Shown piece after piece: positions 10,601-24,375 of a stretch of DNA of 64,000 bases. The position numbers and the translations under genes are program-made. The notes below the pieces were generated by a model that saw only the letters and a program-made list of their open reading frames with translations, did no database searches and had not been told where the DNA came from. How positions within the stretch are numbered: the stretch's first letter is position 1; each line of letters starts with the position of its first letter. Origin of the DNA: Sclerurus mexicanus (taxonomy: Eukaryota > Chordata > Aves > Passeriformes > Furnariidae); the NCBI GenBank assembly GCA_013396755.1, contig VWZF01002942.1, positions 372,638 through 436,637 of the forward strand. The letters run 5' to 3'.

Positions 10601-13600
10601 TTGGGATGTTTCCATTTTCTGTCAGTGAAAGAAAATGACACCACATTATCAAAAAATACATTATCAAACTAGTGAAAGTGTAAGGAAAAAGTTTTATGGT
10701 GCTGTCATCACTTCTGCGCTGTTTGTCCTTGCAAAATGAGTGGTAATCTAGGAGGATGTTCATGATTTTAGAGAAAATCACTTCAGATTAGCTGGAAAGG
10801 TCTGCTGTGAACACCATCAGACCTGCATATTGCAGTGCATTAAATATTGTGACTCTTATAATTTGTAGTAACATACAATTGTATGTCAACATGACTTCTA
10901 GATGACTTTCTAAAATAAATTATGAACATTTTATGTTTTGATGATAAACCCGTTCCAGATTTTCTAGACATGCATTTAAAAATATTTCTCTTAAATGGTC
11001 AGGGAAATATTTTAAAGTGTCAATATTCTTATAGTATTATACTATAGTATTACAATGTAGTATTACAAACAGAAAGGTATAGAAAAATTCTTTCCAATTT
11101 TGCAGATATTAAGTTTTGCTAGTGCAGTAGGAAAAGTCTTAAAAAGCCAGGGGAGAGGTATTGCATGAGATGTTAAAAGATTTTGCGGTCTTGATGAATA
11201 ATAAGCAGTAAGCACCACACCCTAGACTCCATTATGACTGTAGTACATAGCTGCATCCAATATTTGATCTACTCTCTGCTCCACGGAGATGAGAAAGGTA
11301 ATCAAAGCTGAGGGATCTTTACAATAATGTGAAGTTCTTTTGTCTTGAATTTTTTGGCTTCTGCTTCAATCAGCTATGGAAGAAAGTTTTGATGGAATTT
11401 ACTGACAGTACTATAAAGCCTCTGCAATTGTTTCTACCAAGACATTTGAGGTGAGCTACAGAAGGTGTCAGAATGGATATCAAAATCAGTTAGGGCTGAA
11501 GGCAACCCTTTGTGAAACTACCTGTGGCATAGTTACACATCAGGGTAAAGTTTACACTATTTGTAAAAGGTCCCCTGCCTTATGTCCTTATTGTAGAGAA
11601 CTTCAAACTTCCCCTATATAGCATCACTTAGCAATTATAGACTTGCATCTTTAGAATTCTGCCTCTGATCCGTGGGACATCCTCCTTTAGAGCAAAATTG
11701 CAAAGGAATGTTACATGTGTAAGTTATTCATAAATTATTTCAAACTTGAGAAACTGTTCTTTACAAATGTATCATTCTTGTGCGTTGTGTGCTTATTTTA
11801 TCTTCTAGTAAATAGTGCTGTTTCATGATTTATAATATGCTCCTTATTTCAGTTACTTCACAATCTAAGTTAGTTACATAAATTAGTTGGCAGTAGAATG
11901 GTCACACAGCAAATTCCAAAATGGGACCCTAGCTAATATCAATTGCTGTGCAGATACTTCCAAATGTAATTACCTTGGAAATGCTGACACAGGAAGCAGG
12001 GTAACAGAGTTAATTCTGCAGGACCTAGAGCTCCTTTCTGCAGGTATGTCAGAATGCTCTACCTGAAACAGCCTTGATTTTTGAGTTGAGCATTAGCACT
12101 GATACGCTGTGTCTCCAGGAATTAATGCAATCAAGTAAGTAAATGAGTTAACGAAAATAGAAAGCAGGGATCTGTGTGCAACCAATTATGATTTATTTGA
12201 GTCTCAGTTCTATGAGTGTTCTTAAAAGTAGCTCTCTGTCAGTGTAATTAGTTGCTCTGTCAGCTTTTCAGGGAAGGAAATCTTGCTAACTTAAATATTA
12301 GGTCTCTAAGGACTATTTTATTCTTTTCATACTGAGACCGTGCTGTAATGCTAATGGGGCTTGGAGGACAAATGTTGCTCATGAAACAGTGAAATCAGTC
12401 CCAGTGAAACCTGCTTTAAGACCTCAAGTTGTGGGATAACAGCTGGTTCGTATTGCTGCTCAGAGAGACCACCCCAGTCCCTGAAAAATCAGAATGTCTT
12501 TTTACACCCTTGTTGTTCCTCTGATTGGAGAGTACTGTGATTTTTTTCATTTTTTCCTACTTAACTGGAAAGATCCTTGTGGGTTTTTTGCCCTTAACTT
12601 CCTAAGGAAACTATTGCTGAGTATCCTTCATTCTGGCTGGACAGGACTCAGTTCCTCTGGGCTGATGGTCATAGAACAGGAAGGCATTAAAGTAAAAGCT
12701 GAGCAGCAGAGCTTGAGCCCATAGTAAAGTCATTTAATCAAACTAGTTTTCAGCTATTTGCAGAAATACTTGATAGAAGAGTTTTGGTGGGTTTTTTAAG
12801 ACGCTGTTGGGTTTCAATATTTGTCCCTTAAGACTCAGTGATGGGAAGGCTTTGAGTGCAATTGGAAACTTGATCAATTTTAATATAAATGCTTATTCTG
12901 AAAACAATTATTTAAAGTTTTTGTAGGGCAACTCCCTTCAAAAGATCAGTCAGGCTAATCTGATCATACTATGTGGTGAATCTATGAAAATGCTGTGAAA
13001 ACCAGACATTTTTGCACACCAAAGATGTAGAATTACAAAATGTAAAGCTTGAATATGAGTTTGTCAGTCATAGTTTTCAGTGTCACCTGCACTGGAAGTA
13101 TGCTTGGATCTTTACTGATGGCTGAGGGTCCCTCTTTCAATTATTTTTTTTTTTTTATTTAATGTCATTAACATCACTGGTTGTAAAGTTCTGCAGGTTC
13201 TAAATGCCTTTGAAAATTCTCCCCACGGTCCATTAATACAAGATTATTAATGAATTTACTTGTATAGTACTTTGGGCTGAGAACACTTCTCAGACACTGA
13301 CCTAAATTGTACCTCTGAGCATACCACTGATTAAAGTGGAGTTAGAGAGCTTCATACAGCCCAACATAATGTAAGCAGAGGACCTCTTAGATCTTCACAC
13401 CAAACATGACCACACATACCACATCTTGTAACTCTCTTCCTGACCTTGTCAAGAATCATTGTGCTGGGGAGCAACCTTTTTGCTTTCACCACTCGGATGA
13501 GAAGCTGCTTTCCATAAGCTCCACAGGAGCTTCCTCCAGCAGCCCTTTGGCCCACATACATCCAGTCATTCATCTGCCTGCCATGGTGGTTAAATGGAAA

Positions 13601-16600
13601 TTCTTATTTCTTATGTTTCTTAAAAGAAAATTACATCTGTCATCAGCCTGAACAGATCACTCTCTTCTCATATTATCCCATCAGATAATGTCTTCTTGCA
13701 GTACCACTCCAGTCTGAGGAATTCTTTCCTGAACTAGGTGACCTGAAAGCTTCATGGTAAGGTGCCACCTAAAGAGTACATTGATACTAGTAGATCTTCA
13801 ACAGACAAGTCTCATCTGGTACCACTTTAGTATCAGTTGCCTTTCTCACGCTGTCATCAGATTGCCATCTGCAACTCCTTCTGTCACCACTCATTACACC
13901 AGACTCTTGCTCCTTGTCCAGCTGATGGATTCCCAGCTTGCAACATAGATTTTGTTATTAGTCTCCAAATGCACAGTCTTGTGTTGTACGGTAAACCATT
14001 TCTTCATAGTTGATTTTTCCAGTCATCAGGTCCCCCTCAGATATGCTGCGTCTGTGTGTAGTGCTGAGCATTGCTGACCCATCTCGTCAGCACAATGTCG
14101 TTTTTCTGCAAAGGTCACAGAAGTTTTTAGAAAGTTTGTTTTTAAAGTTATCCTGGAATATACCCACTAATAACTCTCACAAACTTGAAATGCTTATTTT
14201 CAATGTTATTTGCTGTTCTAGCCTCTTAGATCAATTCCTTATGTACCATGTTTTCCTTCATTAATTTCACCCTCAATTTTCACAATTTGTCAAATTTTTC
14301 ACTGGAAGCCTGGCAGAGATTTTCATGATTTCTTAGAACCAGAAACCATTGTCTACTTGAAGAAAAAAACAAGGCTAGACAAACATGAATTACTAGTGAA
14401 AAATTCGGTTTTTCTGCTGTTTTCCATTCTATTTTTTCAGAAATTTCAACTAGTTTCCAGTCTTTCTTGATGATTCCCTCAGTTATTTCTTGCATGCTAG
14501 TATATTATTTATGTGTGACTAACAGGTTTTACCTCCTTCTCAACCTGTACAATTTTCTTTCTGATTTTAAAGACTGTTGTTCTTCAGTCTCCATTTAGAA
14601 AAGATGTTCAAAGACTTCAGTATGTGAAGTTTGATTTGAATGACTGTATAATCCCAAAGTGAGAGACAAACAGCTGAACAATGGATTTTCTTGCTTCAGC
14701 TGTCAATTGGAATTTTTTAGCTCAGGAAAAACAGAAGTTTAGCAAATAACACCTCACACAAATTTTGTATTTGTTGCCTTTCCCTATTTTTCTGCCTTCT
14801 ACATGAGTTATAATGAAGGATTCACAAGGAAACCCAACTGGCAGTCACTTCCCTATACATTTTATCACATATCCCAATAGAGTGACATTTTTAGCATGCT
14901 TTTCCAAGTTGTTACATTAACAAATTTGCACTGATTTCTTTATCCTGTCATCTAAAGACCACCTTGTAGTAAGACAGTGAACTTTTACAGCATTCCATAG
15001 TTGATGCACTGTCTAATGTCACAAATGTCTGCTCAAATTACTTCACTAAGACTTGAGAAGAATCTACATTGTGCCTTCCATTTGAGCTTGATTTGACAGA
15101 ATCAGTCCCTGCGCTAGCTCATGGCACTTATCAGTTAGTCAGCCTTCCTCAGGGAAGAGAATTTAGAGTGCACCATATTCAGTTTTCAGATCAAGCCCTG
15201 TCCCCTTAGGAAGCTATGTACTGCATTATTAAACAAGGTGCCATCAGCCGTAGCACCATGCTTAAACATTCAGTCAAATAAAAGACGACATCATTAGGTT
15301 AACTCCTTTTTCACCAGTTTCATTTATCGTTCAGTGATCTAAAATGCAACATTAAGACAAAGAAAAGTTTGCTACGTCTTTCTTTTAATTTCTCTTGGAA
15401 GCCTGTAAATGTGGGCAGTAAGACCTGCCTGATGTTACAAAACAATGATTACACTAAATGCTATATGAGATGGTATTTTGCAAATTATAATTTTTTAAGT
15501 TGAGACCAACGTGTTGTTTATTTTGCTAGTTTTGTGTGTATTATGTGTTTATGTGTAGTCTTCTCATAAAGACTACTCTGTGTTTTGATGTAACTGTTGT
15601 ACCTACGCACAGCCAAATTCTCATGATTGCTGTGACTTTAAATATAGCAAAGACTGAAAAGTTACATCAAGCTAATATGTCTAAATGAGGGAAGAAATTG
15701 CTCATAAATATAAAAGCCCCTTTATAAAATATATTGCCTGTTATACCATCTGTGCACTGTACAATAAGGTATACGTAGATGGAGATCAAATTATGCATGT
15801 ATCATCAAGAATTAAGGATCCTTTAAAGTATTTTATATAATTTTTATCAAACTGAAAATCACACAGAAGGAAGACATGCTCCCCCATGAAAGTGAGTAGA
15901 TGCAGGATATATATTCTAAGATTTGCATTTTAAATCTCCTTGGGTCTTCTTATATTCAAAGTGATCTTTTTACATCTTTATTTATCTTGTCAGACCAGAA
16001 ATTGTCAAGATTCTCTGAGAAAAGGAAAGATATCCTTTTTAAAGCTTCATGTTGATATAAATATGAAAATGGATTAAACTCTGCTTCCAATTTTCAAACA
16101 TATGTACTTCAATGAATATTAAATGGTAGACCCATATCATCATCATGACTTATTTACTTTGTCGAGTTTTTATCAAAAAAGGACTGGAGTTTGCTGTGGA
16201 GCGTGAAACTCCACTGTAATTGAGTTTAGAGTGGTAAAACCACTAAAGAGGCCATGGCCCCAGAGAGTTCCCTGAAACCTACCTGTCAGCTGGTGTTACA
16301 TCACTGATCCAACAAGCCGTGCCTTCCTCTTCCCGCTAAAGATTTCTGTGGCAAAAAAAAAAAGAAAAAACACCCGAAGTTGCTCCAAGAAAAAAAGAAA
16401 CCTCTGCAACAGCTGCACGGTGTCAGCAGAAATAATGATCTGAAACTCAGCCTCCAAGGGATGCTAGTCTGGGTCCTAATTCTGTAAGGTGTCATTTCTT
16501 TCATTGCAATGCCATTAAACGTGAAAGTAATGGAGATGACATGAAGTATTCTTTCACCAAAGTATAACAGGAGAGAGAAAGGGTACTTTGGGATATTGAC

Positions 16601-19600
16601 AGGGAAAGGTGTCTTGTTTTGCTAGAGGGATTGTCTTAAAGGATCCATGCATAAAAGAGGCCACTTAATTCTCATTATTTTACTATTGAAATCGCACATT
16701 TTAATCTTTTAGCTTTTGAGATGTGTGTTCACATGAAAATTGAAGTTGTAAGCAGGTTTAGCTCCATAGTTTTTGTGGGTTAAAAGCAGGTTTTTGCAGG
16801 TTGGTTGAATGACTAGCAAGACTAACACCAGACTATTTTATAATCATTGATGACATCAGTCCTCAGGTCAAGTGTTCTGCTTGCAGAACTCTGTTTCCTT
16901 CAGTGGAATTGCTCCTGTGCAGGATCTGGTTATAAGTAATAGTGACTGGTGATGTTTAACAAATGGTTCACCTGCCTGTCTTTTGTCCAGCAGACACTTA
17001 GATCTGAAGCAGGACCCCCCGCCCCCACGGTAATTTAAAGACCTGCACTGGTTTTTTGAGCAGAGATGAGACATAAAACATGTGAAATAGCTTCTTTGTG
17101 AAACTCAAGGTGATTCCTGCAACAAAATGTCAAGGCAAGCCAGCAGAGTACTTTTCCAAAATGGCGTTTATTCTATTTTTGGCATGAAAAGAGGCTTTCG
17201 TCTTCAGGCTGTCAAGGAAGCCCCTTGACAGAAGCAAACACCTAGCTTCAAAGACAGCTAAATGCCCAAACCTTATTTAAGATCTTACCTCCACTGAAAT
17301 CACTGCCATTCTGATGTTGGATCAAAGTCTATAAAAGAAAAGAGTCCAAATGTTTTCTTTGGAGAAGATGTAGCTAATTGCATTGAGTCCCTTTTTCAAG
17401 AAAGGGGAAGAATCTGCTCTGTGAGACTTGGATTTGTTTCAAAGATTGTGGCTGACAGATGCATTGTTCTGAAAACTACTCCTGCCAGTTTTTTTATCTA
17501 TTACACCTGCATTAATATTCAGTGCAAATGAGTCCTCCGTTTGGTCTTTGAATTACTACTGTGATCATTGGTGCTGAAATTGAGAAAGGCTATGATATTT
17601 CTCCTATATCTTTGCTGCACATCAAAGTCTGAAATAGTACTTCCTACAGGAGATGTGCTGCTCTCAGGAGTAACATGCTTCTACAGCAGTTTGCTGGGAG
17701 GCACATTACGAGTTGCTGTGCATTACCCACTTGACTTTGGCATGCAGCCTCCCTGCAAGGAGTAACTTCAGACGGGCTCACTGCTGGGCAAAGGATACAC
17801 GGAAACTTCCAGCCTAGTCAATCTGGGCTTGCACCCTATTCCCGAAGAAGAATAAGGCTGTTGTTAGTGTGGGTGCTCTCCTAGCTCTAGGGAGGAATGT
17901 TTTCCGTAAATCAGAGAAGCTCGCTGCAAATTCAGTGTCTCCCAGTGTTCCTGCTTGCTTTCAGCTTCAGACTCAGTGTCTTGGATGATTATTTATGAGC
18001 AACTTTGAACTGAAGATAACAAATCTTCTAATTGTCCACCTTTTCAATATTCTATGCGCTTTCGCAACCAAGAAAACCTTTAGGCACACAATGAAATTAA
18101 AAACTGTGTATTGAGAGGAGAAACACACATTTTGATTTTGGCATAATTTTTGGTGGCTATCTGATAGAAAACTTTTTCCACTCCCTGTTAGTTTTCAGTT
18201 GAATCACTTCACTGATCTGGCAAAATCTGATGCTATAGGATCACTGGATCTGACATGAGCACAGTACCACAGGAGGGCAATCTCAGTGGCTTTTTTTGGC
18301 AGCAGTCTAAGTTACACAGGATAAGATGTATCATAAAGTCACTTTGCAGTTGTTAACGGTGCTGTATTATTACACTAAAACCCAGGGAAAACATGACTCA
18401 ATATCTATGAGTTACCCTCCTTTTTCTCCCCTTACTCTGCCCTCCATGGTGGTGCCTGCATCCACATCAGCCTTTATTTTAGCAGTACATCAAGAAGACA
18501 AGAGTTGCTTATATTAAGTGTTTCCATAGATTTTCACAGTCTTTTCCACATCTCTCTGACTGCAGTACAATTTCTTCCCTCGAACCCTTCTCACCCACAA
18601 TGTTTTCTGGCATCTATTTGAGGGGCCCGAAAAGGAACAGCTGAAGAAACAATGACACCTTACCCTGAAGAATTTACACTTTGATATTTGGGGGAATGCA
18701 CAAAATTTCAGATGTTCATACCCGTCTTTATTGTGCCATGAGAGATTTTAGCAACTGTTTAGGAGAACTCTATGATAATATATGTTAGAAGTCTACGCTC
18801 CTCAGAGTATTTATGCTAAGAGAACTGCTGGGATGATAGTGGTGCTCTGGATTTGAGGGTTAATATCTCAATATGGAATAGCTGAAAAGAACCAAAGGAA
18901 CAAAAAATGGCAGTCTGCACGTCTTCAACTTTCATTACCTATTTTTCTCTCATATGAGGGTGGTAATTGCATTATATTGTCCCCCTTACTGCAGTCTCAG
19001 GAAAAGTATGTTGTTACAAGGAGTTGCACATCACACAACTCTCAGTTCCAGTAGTTTTAAAGAAATAAGTGACCATGGAAATGGCAACAGAATGGTCCGA
19101 GTATTTGATGGCAATGCTGTGCCGCTCTGTTTCTGCAGAAGACCCATTACTTTTTTGAATGTACTCATTGGATCTGGTTTGGCAGCTTTCAAATAAAAGA
19201 TGTTCGTGAATTATTCACGTCCACCACCCAAACGTCACAAGGGTGAGCAGTCATTGCTGTTGTTGAGCCTTACATTTAATACTCAAGTGTGGTATCAGTA
19301 GCCTGTCCAGTAAGTGATTGAGGGATATATTAGGGATATTGTAAACATTGCGGAGATCAGTTGCCGCTCTCCCTTTGACAAACAATATCCAACACTAGAT
19401 GGCACGCTTGGCCTCAGGATCACAGTCACTCGTGCCTGTCCTTGCGTTGCCCAAGCGCCTTACCTAGTAGACTAACTTTGAAACTCCTGTCGTGTGATCT
19501 TCCCCAAGATGCTTCTTTCTGCAGATTTTGAAAGGAAAACTTAAAAATCCCTGAATACGGAAAGAAAAATAGGAGAAACTGGAGTGCAAATGATAGCGTT

Positions 19601-19979
19601 TTTTAAGCAGTGATTCACAGCAAAAAAAGGTGGATGTAAAGCTGTTTTCAGCATTTTCCTCCTCCTCTACTCCATCATCTATTATTCTTATACTGGCAGA
19701 TTAAAAATGGTTATATTAACTGAAACCAAAATTTCTTCATGTCCACTTGATCCAAGTAAAAATTTTACTTCATTTTATTACAATTATTGATTTGATCACT
19801 GAGCCAAAAATCCACATTTTCAATGTCCCTAATGCTTTAGTGTTAGGAACTGCCTCTCCCTATGTCAGGAACTAGTGGCTTATAATGGAATTGGGATTAA
19901 AGGGCAAAGTGAATGGAGCTAATGATCCAATGTCCACACAAAATGAGATTCTGGGATGTTACTTTGACTAACTCTAATC
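10601..19979. other. Gene-free non-coding DNA, about 9.4 kb
   Basis: No gene or confident transposon was recognised. T runs occur at 13144-13156 and an A-rich tract at about 16350-16367. The block at about 15560-15810 looks less degenerate than its surroundings, with TAAA and ATTA words, but nothing diagnostic was seen. The open frames around 13350-14500 lie on both strands and resemble no family. A 9-bp perfect inverted repeat is listed separately at 17209-17231. Confidence 0.6.
17209..17231. other. Small perfect inverted repeat (9-bp stem, 5-nt loop)
   Basis: CTGTCAAGG at 17209-17217 is exactly complementary to CCTTGACAG at 17223-17231, separated by AAGCC. It would form a short hairpin in RNA or single-stranded DNA. 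No T-run follows on either strand to suggest a pol III terminator, and the stem is too short for a microRNA precursor. It is probably a chance palindrome. Confidence 0.75.
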
Positions 19980-21800
19980 TGGTCTAATATTGCTCCTGCC
20001 ATGAAAGACAATAAAAAATGTTTCTGTAAACACGTTATCAACAAAAGGAGGGCTAAGGAGGATCCCCATTCTTTATTGGATGTGGGGTAAAATGAAACAC
20101 TGCCACAAAGGATGAGGAAAAGGCTGAGGGACTTTCTGCCTTCTCTGCCGTAGTCTTTGGCAGTAAGACCAGTTGTTGTCCATGTACTCAGCCCCCTGAG
20201 TTGGAAGACAGGGATGGGGAGAAGAACAAAGCCCCCATATCCCAAGGCAAATGGTCAGTGACCTGATACACCACTTAGACACACACAAATCAGTGCAGCT
20301 GGATGGGATCCACCCAAGGGTACTGAGGCAGCTGGTGGAAGTGGTCACTGAGCCACTTTCCATCATTTACAGCAGTCCTGGCTAACCAAGGAAGTCACAG
20401 CTGACTGGAAGTTACCCAGTGTGACACCTCAAGAAGGGCCAGAGAGAGGATCCAGAGAACTTCAGGCCTGTTATCCTGACCTGGATGCCAGGGAAAGTCA
20501 TGGATCAGATCATCTTGAGTGCCATCACACAGCATTTACAGGACAACCAGGGGATCAGACCCAGCCAGCATGGTTTATCAAAGGCAGGTTCTGCCTGACT
20601 AGTTTGATCTCCTTCTCTGACAAGGTGACCCAGGCTATGGATGTTGTCTATCTAGACATCAGTAAAGCCTTTGACACCATTCCTCACAGCATTCTCCTGC
20701 ATAAACTGGCTGCTTATGGCTTGGACAGGTGCACCTTTGCTGGGTTAAAAGCTGTCTGGGTAGCGAGGCCTAGAGAGTGGTGGTGAATGGAGTTACATCC
20801 AGTTGGCAGCCGGTCACTGGTGGGGTTCCCCAGGGCTCAGAATTAGTGTAGGTCCTGTTTAACATCTTCATCAATGACCTGGACAGGGTGGTCGAGTGCC
20901 CCTCAGTCAGTTTGCAGCCGACAGCAATCTGGGTGTGGGTGTTGATCTGCTGGAGGGTAGGAAGGCTCTGCAGAGGGACCAGGACAAGCTGGATCAATGG
21001 GCTGAAGCCAATTGTAAGAGGTTCAACAAGGCCAAGTGCCAGGTCCTGCACTTGGGTCACAGCAACCCCCTGCAGCACTACAGGCTGGGAACAGAGTACT
21101 TGGGAAGCTGCCTGATAAAAGGACCTGAGGATGCCAATTGACAGCTGGATGAACATGAGCCAGCAGTGTGCCCAGCTGGCCAAGAAGGCCAATGGCATCC
21201 TGGCCTGTGTCAGGAATAGTGTGACCAGCAGGACCAAGGCAGTGATTGTCCCCCTGTGCTCAGCACTGGTGAGGTCACACCTCAAATCCTGTGTCCAGTT
21301 CTGGGCCCCTCACTACAAGAAGGTCATTGAGGTGCTGGAACACGTTCACAGGAGGGCAATGGAGCTGGTGAAGGGTCTGGAGCACAAGTCTTATGAGGAG
21401 CAGCTGAGGGAGCTGGGATTGTCCAGCCTGGAGAAAAGGAGGCTCAGGGGGGAACCTTATCACTCTCTACAATTATCTGAAAGGAGGTTGTAGCCAGGTG
21501 GGATTCAACCTCTTCTCCCAGGTAACAAACAATAGGATGAGAGAAAATGGTCTCAAGTTTTGCTAGGGTGGGTTTAGATTGGATATTAGGAAAAATTTCT
21601 TTGTGGAAAGGGTTGTCAAGGACTGGAACAGACTGCCCTAGGAAGCTGTAGAGTCACCATCTCTGGAGGTATTTAAGAGCCTTGTAGATGTGGCACTTAG
21701 GGACATGGTTCAGTGGTGGACCTGGCAGTGCTGTGTTAGCGGTTGGAGTCGACAATCTTAAAGGTCTTTTCGAACCCAAACAGTTCTATGCTTCTATGAT
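19980..21800 (+). mobile_element. CR1 LINE, 5'-truncated, 1.8 kb
   Basis: This is the largest repeat in the window. Translating the plus strand piecemeal gives, in order, the CR1 ORF2 path. It begins with the linker before reverse transcriptase (KCFCKHVINKRRAKE-like, near 20020), then a KAEGLSAFSAV-like stretch, SDLIHHLDTHKS near 20255, VYLDISKAFDTIPHSILLHK near 20645-20705, FNIFINDLD near 20858-20884, a QFAADSNLG motif near 20911, and the C-terminal QCAQLAKKANGILACVRNSV and KGLEHKSYEE segments. The 3' UTR ends with 'cccaaacagttctatgcttctatgat', a degenerate CR1 octamer tail. The 5' half, including ORF1 and the endonuclease domain, is missing, as is usual for CR1. The left boundary is estimated from where the ORF2-like translation fades and could lie up to ~70 bases further left. 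Confidence 0.95.
19990..21717 (+). pseudogene. CR1 ORF2 (reverse transcriptase) remnant
   Basis: This is the degenerate coding part of the CR1 element. CR1 ORF2 normally encodes an endonuclease plus a reverse transcriptase for target-primed retrotransposition; only the RT and C-terminal part survive here. The reading frame changes at least twice: the SKAFDT segment, the QFAAD segment and the following LIDSWxNMSQQ-like segment each lie in a different plus frame. In-frame stops include TAG at 20849-20851 (inside the GxVLxPxLFNIFINDLD region) and TAG at 21639-21641 (inside WNRLP-EAVE). The catalytic FADD-type box is altered to FAAD, losing one of the paired aspartates. It is therefore inactive on several independent grounds. 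The longest open frame on the minus strand, 171 codons at 20770-21285, is the antisense shadow of this region. Confidence 0.9.
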
Positions 21801-24214
21801 CTCTTGAGAGAGAGCTTTCCATGGTATTACAAAACCTCCTTCAAAACCTTTTCTGGTTAAGCCTGAAAAGCACATACTGCCTTTTTTATGTATAGTACCT
21901 AGAAGTTCTTAGAAATGAAAACATTGCTTTTGGTGGCATAAGTGCAGCATGCAAACCGTGTGTTTCTCTGCACTTCTCTCCATCACTGAGCTGTGGATAA
22001 AGGCTTTTCACTTAGCTACCAGACAAAGAAACTTTCATGAAGTCCTTGTCTCACCAAAGTATTTTTAGCTGTTCTTTACCTGTCTTATGTGAAAATGCAT
22101 ATATCTCTGTGGTATTTCTGCCTCACCTTTTTCCATTATAGGAGGTCTGACCACATAATACTGATGCTGCACAGCTGACATCCAGGTACAAACCTCTATT
22201 GTTCTGTTGTTAGAAACCTTCTCTACTTGACTGGGATTATTATCAGAGTATGATCTCCCCAGTGAGAACCTTGGTTCAGATGTTTACTTGCTGAAGGAGT
22301 GGAAACAGGACACAAAGCATGACTTTCTGTAAGAAGTTGGGAACCCTGGCCTGGCAAATGCAGGCATTGAACAGAATGCAGATGTAGGTTTTTGCACTCT
22401 GGTACCTCCTGGTACCAACATTTGCTCTAAATGTTTTAAAATAATTAGGCATCAATTACTTCTAAACTCCTTTCCACCACTGTAATTTCATTAATTTTAC
22501 CTGCATTGTTAATGACTTACATCAACCAGAGTGAGAAGGAAATAAAACCATAAAAATCTTAGGAAGTGAAAAAGAACCTCATTTTACTGTCCACACTAGT
22601 AACAAATGCATTGATTTTAGTAGTTCAGCATCCTAATTTTTAGAAGCACTGAAATATCTCCCAGCTAGATAAAAAAATGCAGGAAAGGCAGCCCTGTCTA
22701 CCTGACACAAAGTCAGAAACCTAATAAAGGGAATGCAGCATTGGAAAGTACAAAAGTCAACATGTCAACATAAATCAGCTTTGTCAGCCTGAAACGGATG
22801 AGTCCATTGGTTGGTGGATCAGATTAAAGTAAATCAAGGCCCTATAAAGGTTACACATTATGGGGATTTGTGACTGGTAAACTTTCATAGTGGGATCAGA
22901 GATAGTAATCATCTGGCAGTGGAAATAAAAAGTCAAAGTGAAGCTTAAAGGCTGAATCAAAAATCAGTCCTGTTAATGTCTAACACTCTGGGGTCAAAAA
23001 TTCATAAGAGTCCAGCTGTGAAAATAAGATGGGAGCTGTATTAGTTTTCTCCATTCTGTATCTCACATTTAAGTGTTGTCAGTTGATGAGGGTTTGTCCC
23101 TTGGGAATTGTCGTGGGGTACTTTAGTCCATGTAAAGTGAAAATTTTGCATCACATCGAGGATCTTGTGAAATTCTGTAAAGCATGAGGACAACATGCTG
23201 AGATTCATAATGGCAAGGAAGGAACAGTAGAAACAGTAATCTGCCACATGCCCTTATCTAAAAGTGGTTCTTGACAAAGAAGGCAGCGTGTTTGCAGTGT
23301 GGAAGCTAAGAGAATCTGTGACACATTTGAACAGTCTGTAGTTATTAATGGATAAAAACTGGTAACTTTAGACTGATGTTGACATACAGAGCTGTTTAGA
23401 ATAAATAGGAATCCCAATGGACCCATTCTTTTCATGTCTTTCAGTACTATTTCTGTTTGTGACATTTTATAAAGTTCCATTACTGGGTCAAAAGTTTGAG
23501 GTAAACAAGCAATAAGCTCTCTAGAAGGATTTATACTCTGAGAAAACTTGAATTAAGAAAACAAATCACATGCAGCTTCTTTAAGGCATATGTTGCATAG
23601 TGTTTCTGCAACAATTCTACAAAGCTTTTGTACTTTCTCCATTTTCCCCCTTTGTTTTCACATGATCAGCTCACAATTGTTTATAACTCCAGAAATTTCT
23701 AAATTTATGTCACATTTTAATACCATAGTTTTACTGTGTGCTCAAGAGAAAGAATCTGAATCAAGCAAAGAATGAACTCGAAAAGAAATTAATGCAGTCC
23801 TGCTTATTTTCTAAAAACTATTTCAATTCTTGGAATATTGTTTCACTTCTGTGATCCAGATTCAGACCTATTTATGACACACTTTTCTCTTTATTTGGCC
23901 CCACTCTCCTATTTTTGGTCAGTGACACTTTCCAAAGAGTAAGATGCTAATAACCACATCTATCTTTGAGGGATACACTAGGTGCTTGCAAATGGTATTA
24001 CACAGAGTTGTTGATTTAAGGTATGAAAAGAATTTTCCAGTGTGTATTTGTCTAGTGTATTTAGCCTCATTTAATAGATGGGGCACTGAGCGACATAAAA
24101 ACTGCAGGCAGACAATGTCACTGTGTTACTCCTTCTCCTTTTGTCTAAATGTAATCAAAGGAAGGTTGTGAAGATGTTGGCTGAGGCTGATGTGTCTGTG
24201 AGCCTGTTTGTTTC
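21801..24214. other. Gene-free non-coding DNA
   Basis: No gene or confident repeat was recognised. A phrase at about 24058-24095 ('gcctcatttaatagatggggcactgag') resembles the MIR core and may be the start of the MIR-like fragment listed next. The many short overlapping open frames near 23000-23800 on both strands have no recognisable domains. Confidence 0.5.
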
Positions 24215-24375
24215 CCCAACTCTATGGCTACCTATTTGTGAGTAATTGAAGCTCTGGAAGCTGGAAGGCACAGTCTCAAACAGTGATTTGTTCAAGAGAA
24301 TAGTGGCATATGTGGCAAAATCAAGATAGAATTCCCCAAATATCCTAATTCTCAGTTTCCTGTCCTGGTTATGAG
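24215..24375 (+). mobile_element. Possible MIR-type SINE tail
   Basis: From about 24278 the sequence 'cagtgatttgttcaaga', 'gtggcatatgtggcaaaatcaagatagaattcccc' and 'atcctaattctcagt' matches, with many substitutions, the order of the MIR 3' half ('gtgacttgcccaagg', 'agtggcagagctgggattagaacc', 'tcctgactcccag'). A MIR-core-like phrase lies about 180 bases upstream at 24058-24095, a larger gap than a simple MIR would give, so this may be two pieces or a related amniote SINE. The call rests on remembered consensus, not alignment. Confidence 0.42.

Noticed and set aside
20421..20786. 121-codon plus-strand frame as a possible host gene
   Set aside because: Its second half is CR1 reverse transcriptase (SKAFDT region) and its first half is an out-of-frame reading of the same element.
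20770..21285. 171-codon open frame on the minus strand, the longest in the window
   Set aside because: It is the antisense of the CR1 ORF2 remnant at 19980-21800. CR1 antisense often stays open by chance, and the translation matches no protein I recognise.
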